Assembly: GCA_002773575.1 (NCBI GenBank)
Contig: PFAT01000019.1
Location: forward strand, 647-10,102
DNA from: Candidatus Falkowbacteria bacterium CG10_big_fil_rev_8_21_14_0_10_44_15
Lineage (GTDB): Bacteria; Patescibacteriota; Patescibacteriia; Patescibacteriales; XYC2-FULL-47-12
DNA length: 9,456 nucleotides
Reading direction: 5' to 3'
Part shown: positions 5,417 to 9,456 of the stretch, in pieces
Numbering within the stretch: the first letter of the stretch is position 1
Layout: the number at the start of each line of letters is the position of its first letter
Translations under genes and position numbers: made by a program
The notes under the pieces: model-generated
Databases searched by the model: none
Seen by the model: only the letters and a program-made list of their open reading frames with translations
What the model was told of the DNA's origin: nothing

Positions 5417-8386
5417 ATGAAATTTATTATCAAAAAAAGAAAATTTTTATTTTTAGTGGCAATATTTTCTATTGTTTATTTATTTATTTTATATCACCCC
5501 CTAGAAATAATGGCTCAAGGCACACAGCCCAGTTTTCAATTACCTAATTATATGCCAACAGATGGGAGCTGGGGACAAGTTGGCGATAATTGGGAATATA
5601 CTTTTAATGCTTCAGCAACCGGGAATAGGAGAACTTATGTTTATAATGTAAAGGGTGAATTGCAGTACATTTATGGAGGTGAAGAGACAAGCAAAGAATT
5701 ATTATGGTCAAGTAATAGTATCAGTACCGCCATCATCACAATAGTTTCTTGGATAGTTTATCCATTTGTTTATATTACCGGCCTGCTTTTAAATTTAATG
5801 ATTTCCGTTTTAGTAAGTATAGCCAGTTATAATGATTTTATTAAAGTTGACGCGGTAGTCAAAGGATGGGTGATAGTCAGAGATTTATGCAACATGTTTT
5901 TTGTATTGATGCTCCTCACCATTGCTTTTGCCACTATTTTACGGATAGAAAGTTATCAGGTAAAAAAAGCGCTACCCAAACTTATTATCGCGGCTGTTTT
6001 AATAAATTTTTCCCGTACAATTTTTGGGCTAATTATTGATTTTGGGCAGGTGGCAATGCTAACCTTTGTTAATAGTTTTGCCGGAAGCCCTTCTCAATTT
6101 GTAGAGATTTTTCAAATTAAACAATATTTAAGCATTAGCCCTCAAGACACGACAACACAGGTAGTAGGAACCTTGGCTACTTTAGGAGCCATTGTTGCGG
6201 GTTTAGCAGCCATGCTGATTACTTTAGTTTTAGTAATAGTGATGACGGCAATACTTTTAATGCGGGTGATTATGCTGTGGGTGTATACCATACTTTCCCC
6301 TTTTGTATTTTTAGGTAGCGCCTTTCCCGCGGCGCAAAAATATACTAGCCAAATCTGGGGTGATTTTACGAAACAGGTGATAGTCGGACCGATGCTCGCG
6401 TTTTTCATTTGGTTAGCACTCAATACAGCCACTACTTCCTCTAATCAAATTATAGCTAACAGTAAAGAGATAACAAGCAGTTTTCAAAGTCAGACAGGGG
6501 TAGCAGAACAGCAAGTGTGTGCTGGTATTAATGCTTTATTCTGCGAAAAAAATTTGCAAAGATTTTTGATCACTATCGCTCTCCTCATCGGCGGCTTAAT
6601 GGTAACGCAGCAGATGGGCGGCTTTGCCGGACAGATGGCGGGGAAAGGGATGGGGTGGATACAGAGCGGGAAGGGGTTGGCGTGGGGCGGATTAAAGACC
6701 GGCGCGGACTGGCTGAATCGCATGCAATGGGAAGGCGGCGCTCTTAAAAGATTTGGCTGGAAAGGGACTGGCGTTGATTTGAATCTCAAGCGAGGGTGGG
6801 GGACATTAACGGGAAAAATGGAAGATATGAAGAAAAAGCAAATTACATCCGGGATGGAACGTTCCAAGCAGGTTATGGATAGCCACGGCCGTATGTGGGG
6901 GGCGCTGGCTATGACCGGAAACGCCGGGGATGCGTGGGAGCAGGTTACTACTTGGAAAGGATTTAATCAACGATTCCTGCAGGGCACAAGACTTGGAATT
7001 TTCGGCACTGGCGGAGGCAAGGGATTGAATCTTAAACAGGAGCGCGAGTTGGCTAAACTTGAGGACACCTACGAAAAAGATGAGGCTACGGGTGAAGTAA
7101 AGAAAGATGCAGATGGAAAACCAATTATAAAAGAAGAGGGCGAGGAAACGCAATTAAAGGATTTGAAAGCGCAGAGAGCTAACGTCATTAATCGCGAACA
7201 GGAACAAAAGCTAAAAGATGAAAGAAACTCGCTTCATAGTGAAATTGGTGATTTGATGAAAGTGCGATCGGCGGCACAGGCGAGCTTGGATGAACTTGAG
7301 CGGAAATTTAAAGCAGGCGAAAAAAAAGAAGGTGGCAAAGATGTTTTGTATGTCGATATAGAAAAAGCTAAGGGAGAGGTAGAGCAGGAGCAAATAATGT
7401 TAGATAAAAAGATTGCACGCAGAGGCAAAGTGAATCAACTCTTAGGCAATGTGGACGATGAAAAGGCCGCGGGTCTTGATAAACAGATATCGGCAAAAAA
7501 GAGATATATAAACGCAATAAAAACCAAAGCCGGGGAGTATGCGCCGCTGTATCAGTTTGAGGCTATCGCCGCTGAACATAAGGCAGTGCAGGAGGAAATG
7601 GGTAAAATTAAGGGCATTGACGATGCGGATGAGTTAGTTAGAATTTTAAAAGATGCTATAGAGCGTAAAGATAAAACACAGGTAAAAGCAGTAATGCAAA
7701 AGTTAACCGACGATTACAACGACAACGAAGCTTTTGAGGCGTTGGTGCCGCGGACAGGCTCGGGTTACGAGGGCCTGCAGCAGTTAATGCGCTCTCTCTC
7801 GGGGCAGTTGAATGAAAAAGATTTAGGATATAATAAGGAGTATGTGGATCATTTGCGCAGCTTGAATGCCGGTTTTAACAAAGACGAAGCGTTTAGGCTC
7901 GGCGCCCAAATTGCCGAAATGAACAAGCACACAAACCACTGGGAAGCGACTGCAGCCTATGTGATGGAAGGCGGAAAGTTTCGGGAGACGACGGAAAGAG
8001 AACATACCGAAATTGCCTCTGCCGAATTCGGCAAGAAGGGCCCGCAGGCTAATTTGCGCGACAGCAACCGTTTGGCATATGGTAAGCATTGGTACGATGA
8101 AGAGGGCAACAAACACTACGAAGTGACTAAAATTGGCCAAATCATGCTTCAAAGCTTTGATGTTCCGAGAATGATCAGCCGTTTACCGGAAAATATGACC
8201 GAGAGTGCGGCTAAGCATGTTATGAAGACGGCTTTGCGAATGGAAAAAGCCGGAAAATTGAGACAGAATGACCAAGGCAAGACCTTAGCTCGCAGTATCA
8301 CCGAGAAGGCGGGCTCGGCCGAAGCAGGGGAAGGAGGTTTTGATAAACAATTCGATGAATTGTTAACCGATGTAGACGTTGTTTAA
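5417..8386 (+). CDS. VirB6/TrbL-like polytopic membrane protein with long coiled-coil C-terminus
   Basis: 989 aa. An N-terminal signal or anchor (residues 1-34: KKRK, hydrophobic core, IMAQG) is followed by an exposed stretch of ~65 residues. Membrane segments lie at about 104-136, 151-174, 186-218, 250-303 (probably two or three), 320-338 and 382-398. Characteristic strings are VVKGWVIVRDLCNMFF, LPKLIIAAVLINFSRT and MLWVYTILSPFVFLG. The arrangement fits the VirB6/TrbL family (PF04610), the inner-membrane channel part of type IV secretion systems. A Gly/Met/Trp-rich hinge (400-465) leads to a large hydrophilic tail: Lys/Glu-rich coiled coil at ~540-735, then a mixed charged domain to the end, ending DELLTDVDVV. 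VirB6 proteins are commonly near 300-400 residues, so the ~590-residue tail is an extension; long tails are known in some VirB6 homologues. No Shine-Dalgarno before the ATG. It sits 24 bp after the 271-aa gene, suggesting one transcript. Family assignment is moderate; substrate unknown. Confidence 0.85.
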   Translation: MKFIIKKRKFLFLVAIFSIVYLFILYHPLEIMAQGTQPSFQLPNYMPTDGSWGQVGDNWEYTFNASATGNRRTYVYNVKGELQYIYGGEETSKELLWSSNSISTAIITIVSWIVYPFVYITGLLLNLMISVLVSIASYNDFIKVDAVVKGWVIVRDLCNMFFVLMLLTIAFATILRIESYQVKKALPKLIIAAVLINFSRTIFGLIIDFGQVAMLTFVNSFAGSPSQFVEIFQIKQYLSISPQDTTTQVVGTLATLGAIVAGLAAMLITLVLVIVMTAILLMRVIMLWVYTILSPFVFLGSAFPAAQKYTSQIWGDFTKQVIVGPMLAFFIWLALNTATTSSNQIIANSKEITSSFQSQTGVAEQQVCAGINALFCEKNLQRFLITIALLIGGLMVTQQMGGFAGQMAGKGMGWIQSGKGLAWGGLKTGADWLNRMQWEGGALKRFGWKGTGVDLNLKRGWGTLTGKMEDMKKKQITSGMERSKQVMDSHGRMWGALAMTGNAGDAWEQVTTWKGFNQRFLQGTRLGIFGTGGGKGLNLKQERELAKLEDTYEKDEATGEVKKDADGKPIIKEEGEETQLKDLKAQRANVINREQEQKLKDERNSLHSEIGDLMKVRSAAQASLDELERKFKAGEKKEGGKDVLYVDIEKAKGEVEQEQIMLDKKIARRGKVNQLLGNVDDEKAAGLDKQISAKKRYINAIKTKAGEYAPLYQFEAIAAEHKAVQEEMGKIKGIDDADELVRILKDAIERKDKTQVKAVMQKLTDDYNDNEAFEALVPRTGSGYEGLQQLMRSLSGQLNEKDLGYNKEYVDHLRSLNAGFNKDEAFRLGAQIAEMNKHTNHWEATAAYVMEGGKFRETTEREHTEIASAEFGKKGPQANLRDSNRLAYGKHWYDEEGNKHYEVTKIGQIMLQSFDVPRMISRLPENMTESAAKHVMKTALRMEKAGKLRQNDQGKTLARSITEKAGSAEAGEGGFDKQFDELLTDVDVV

Positions 8387-8434
8387 AAAGTTTCGGTATA
8401 GTCAATTAATGTATTTATATTTATAAGATACACT

Positions 8435-9301
8435 ATGGCATATAGTAGTAATAAGCAACACATTACGCTTACCGCCCCGCAATTAATGGCCAGACTGGAT
8501 AAAGTTGTGGCGGATATTATAAGGTTTAATGACGCGAAAAAGGCGTTTGATTTAGGCCGTTTGCTGGCAGAAAAGTTAGAGAAAAAAAAGTCAGAGGTTG
8601 CCCGATCTCCGGAGATATATGATTTTTATAAAAAAATTATTATAAAATTATATTTTATTGCTCTGCCGCTTTTAGACAATAGCGACATTATTGATATTTT
8701 TAAAAATTATTTTACTTGGCAATTTCGTTTGCCTGACTATGATATTTTGGCCAAACTGGAAGCTAAACTAATTACGACCATTGTTATAGAAGAGCGAGAT
8801 GAATTTAAAAACAGTTTACGGCAAACCTTGTTGGGCAACAAGGAAATTATCACCAGTAAGGCCGAAATTAAAACCATACGGGATTGGCTAAAAAATTATA
8901 ACGCTAATACAGGGGCGGGAACGACGGACAGTTTGCGAAAAAATCAGTATCTAGCAAATCTTAGTAATAATAAGCTGTTGAGCGGCCATGACATAAAAAA
9001 GTTACAAACTCTCATTAATGTTTATGAGATGTGCAAGTTGTCTTCGTTTACACCGCAGGGTTTTGAAGAGAGAGTCCCTATTGTGATAGACGGTAAACTG
9101 TATATTTTTAATCACGGCGTTTTGGAGCAGGTAAAACCAAGTAAGCAAGTTGAGCGAATAATGCGCGCGACAGAAAGTTCGCCGCCAATAAATCCAACGG
9201 CAGAAAATTCACATACTTTACAGCAATTAGCTGGACAGTATCCCCAAGGCAGTTTGGAGCGGAGGGCGGTGGAGGAAGAAATAAAAAAAATTACGAATTA
9301 A
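8435..9301 (+). CDS. Conserved hypothetical soluble helical protein linked to the VirB6-like gene
   Basis: 288 aa with no signal peptide and no convincing membrane span; the hydrophobic stretch IIIKLYFIALPLL (~68-80) lies in predicted helical, charged surroundings. Residues ~10-130 look all-helical. Residues ~140-210 (EIKTIRDWLKNYN, then LSNNKLLSGHDIKKLQTL and LSSFTPQGFEE) resemble a helical module I associate with CPR hypothetical proteins beside the VirB6-like gene, unverified. Residues ~213-230 form a short beta segment (VPIVIDGKLYIFNHG), and the end is a disordered, Pro-containing tail. It follows the VirB6-like gene by 48 bp without a terminator, so co-transcription is likely, and it may be a cytoplasmic accessory factor (inference). 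No Shine-Dalgarno is seen. Its last codons (KITN) and TAA are made of the ATTACGAATT repeat that continues downstream. Confidence 0.8.
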   Translation: MAYSSNKQHITLTAPQLMARLDKVVADIIRFNDAKKAFDLGRLLAEKLEKKKSEVARSPEIYDFYKKIIIKLYFIALPLLDNSDIIDIFKNYFTWQFRLPDYDILAKLEAKLITTIVIEERDEFKNSLRQTLLGNKEIITSKAEIKTIRDWLKNYNANTGAGTTDSLRKNQYLANLSNNKLLSGHDIKKLQTLINVYEMCKLSSFTPQGFEERVPIVIDGKLYIFNHGVLEQVKPSKQVERIMRATESSPPINPTAENSHTLQQLAGQYPQGSLERRAVEEEIKKITN

Positions 9302-9350
9302 AAATTACGAATTACGAATTAAGAATGCAGAATTAGTAATAACGAATTTT
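9289..9350 (+). repeat. AT-rich tandem repeat, unit about ATTACGAATT
   Basis: AATTACGAATTA is followed by AAAATTACGAATTACGAATT, then degenerate copies (AAGAATGCAGAATT, AGTAATAACGAATTTT). The repeat begins within the last four codons and stop of the 288-aa gene and runs almost to the ATG at 9352. It looks like the filler repeat often found between genes in CPR genomes (from memory). It contains partial inverted symmetry (AATT...AATT) but no terminator hairpin. Confidence 0.75.
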
Positions 9351-9351
9351 T

Positions 9352-9456
9352 ATGGCGGATATTTTGCCGATTATCCAAAATAGCATCTAAAATAAGATTT
9401 TAGAAATCCGCGGCGAGCGGGTAATGCTGGATCGTGATTTGGCGATGATGTACGGC
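9352..9456 (+). pseudogene. Second ORF6N-domain gene, premature stop near the start (3' partial)
   Basis: From the ATG at 9352 the frame reads MADILPIIQNSI, then TAA at 9388-9390, then continues in the same frame as NKILEIRGERVMLDRDLAMMYG to the window edge. This matches the N-terminal ORF6N signature, as in the gene at 3747 (VEDKILLIRGQKVMLDSDLA). Family members usually have Glu or a similar residue where the stop falls, so one G-to-T change in GAA explains it. A restart at the ATG at 9424 (MLDRDLAMMYG) would give a protein missing the first strand of the domain. It could also be a sequencing or assembly error. The gene continues past the window, so whether the rest is intact cannot be judged. 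Confidence 0.75.

Noticed and set aside
6142..7428. Several minus-strand frames of 60-125 aa
   Set aside because: They are shadows of the VirB6-like gene, have no ribosome sites and read as low-quality Ser/Phe/Cys-rich sequence.
9388..9390. Alternative genetic code reading the stop as an amino acid
   Set aside because: The recoding known in some CPR lineages concerns UGA, not UAA, and other genes here use TAA normally as a stop.

Overview
The window looks like a piece of a Candidate Phyla Radiation (Patescibacteria, Parcubacteria-like) genome. This rests on recognising protein families from memory, not on a marker gene. The supporting signs are a giant cysteine-rich surface protein, a VirB6/TrbL-like polytopic protein with a long charged coiled-coil tail, multicopy ORF6N-domain genes, a small GIY-YIG nuclease and filler-type dispersed repeats. 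No rRNA, tRNA or CRISPR array was seen.

Layout. (1) Positions 1-2064 (+) hold the 3' part of a large secreted or surface protein, open at the left edge, with a jelly-roll-like domain, a Cys/Trp-rich module and a C-terminal PKD-like domain. (2) Positions 2065-2259 form a convergent intergenic region with a strong bidirectional intrinsic terminator and a palindromic dispersed repeat. (3) Positions 3561-2260 (-) encode a secreted two-domain protein with a Thr-Pro linker. It has its own near-consensus promoter and a perfect Shine-Dalgarno. (4) Positions 3747-4564 (+) hold an ORF6N-domain gene split by a 293-bp insertion carrying a GIY-YIG endonuclease. The insertion is bounded by inverted repeats, and removing 4152-4444 restores one ORF6N frame. 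(5) Positions 4577-9301 (+) are three closely spaced genes: a 271-aa membrane protein with a repeat-derived disordered N-terminus, a 989-aa VirB6-like membrane and coiled-coil protein, and a 288-aa soluble protein. They probably form part of a type IV secretion or pilus-like apparatus. (6) From 9352 to the edge is the start of a second ORF6N gene with an in-frame TAA at codon 13, preceded by an AT-rich tandem repeat.

How it fits together. The membrane genes, and perhaps the surface protein, look like structural parts of a cell-envelope secretion or DNA-transfer machine. The region between 2065 and 4576 looks like an accessory insertion zone (cargo gene, ORF6N, GIY-YIG element, dispersed repeat). 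The most interesting signals are the minimal GIY-YIG element nested in the ORF6N gene and a perfect 31-bp palindrome inside the ORF6N coding sequence.
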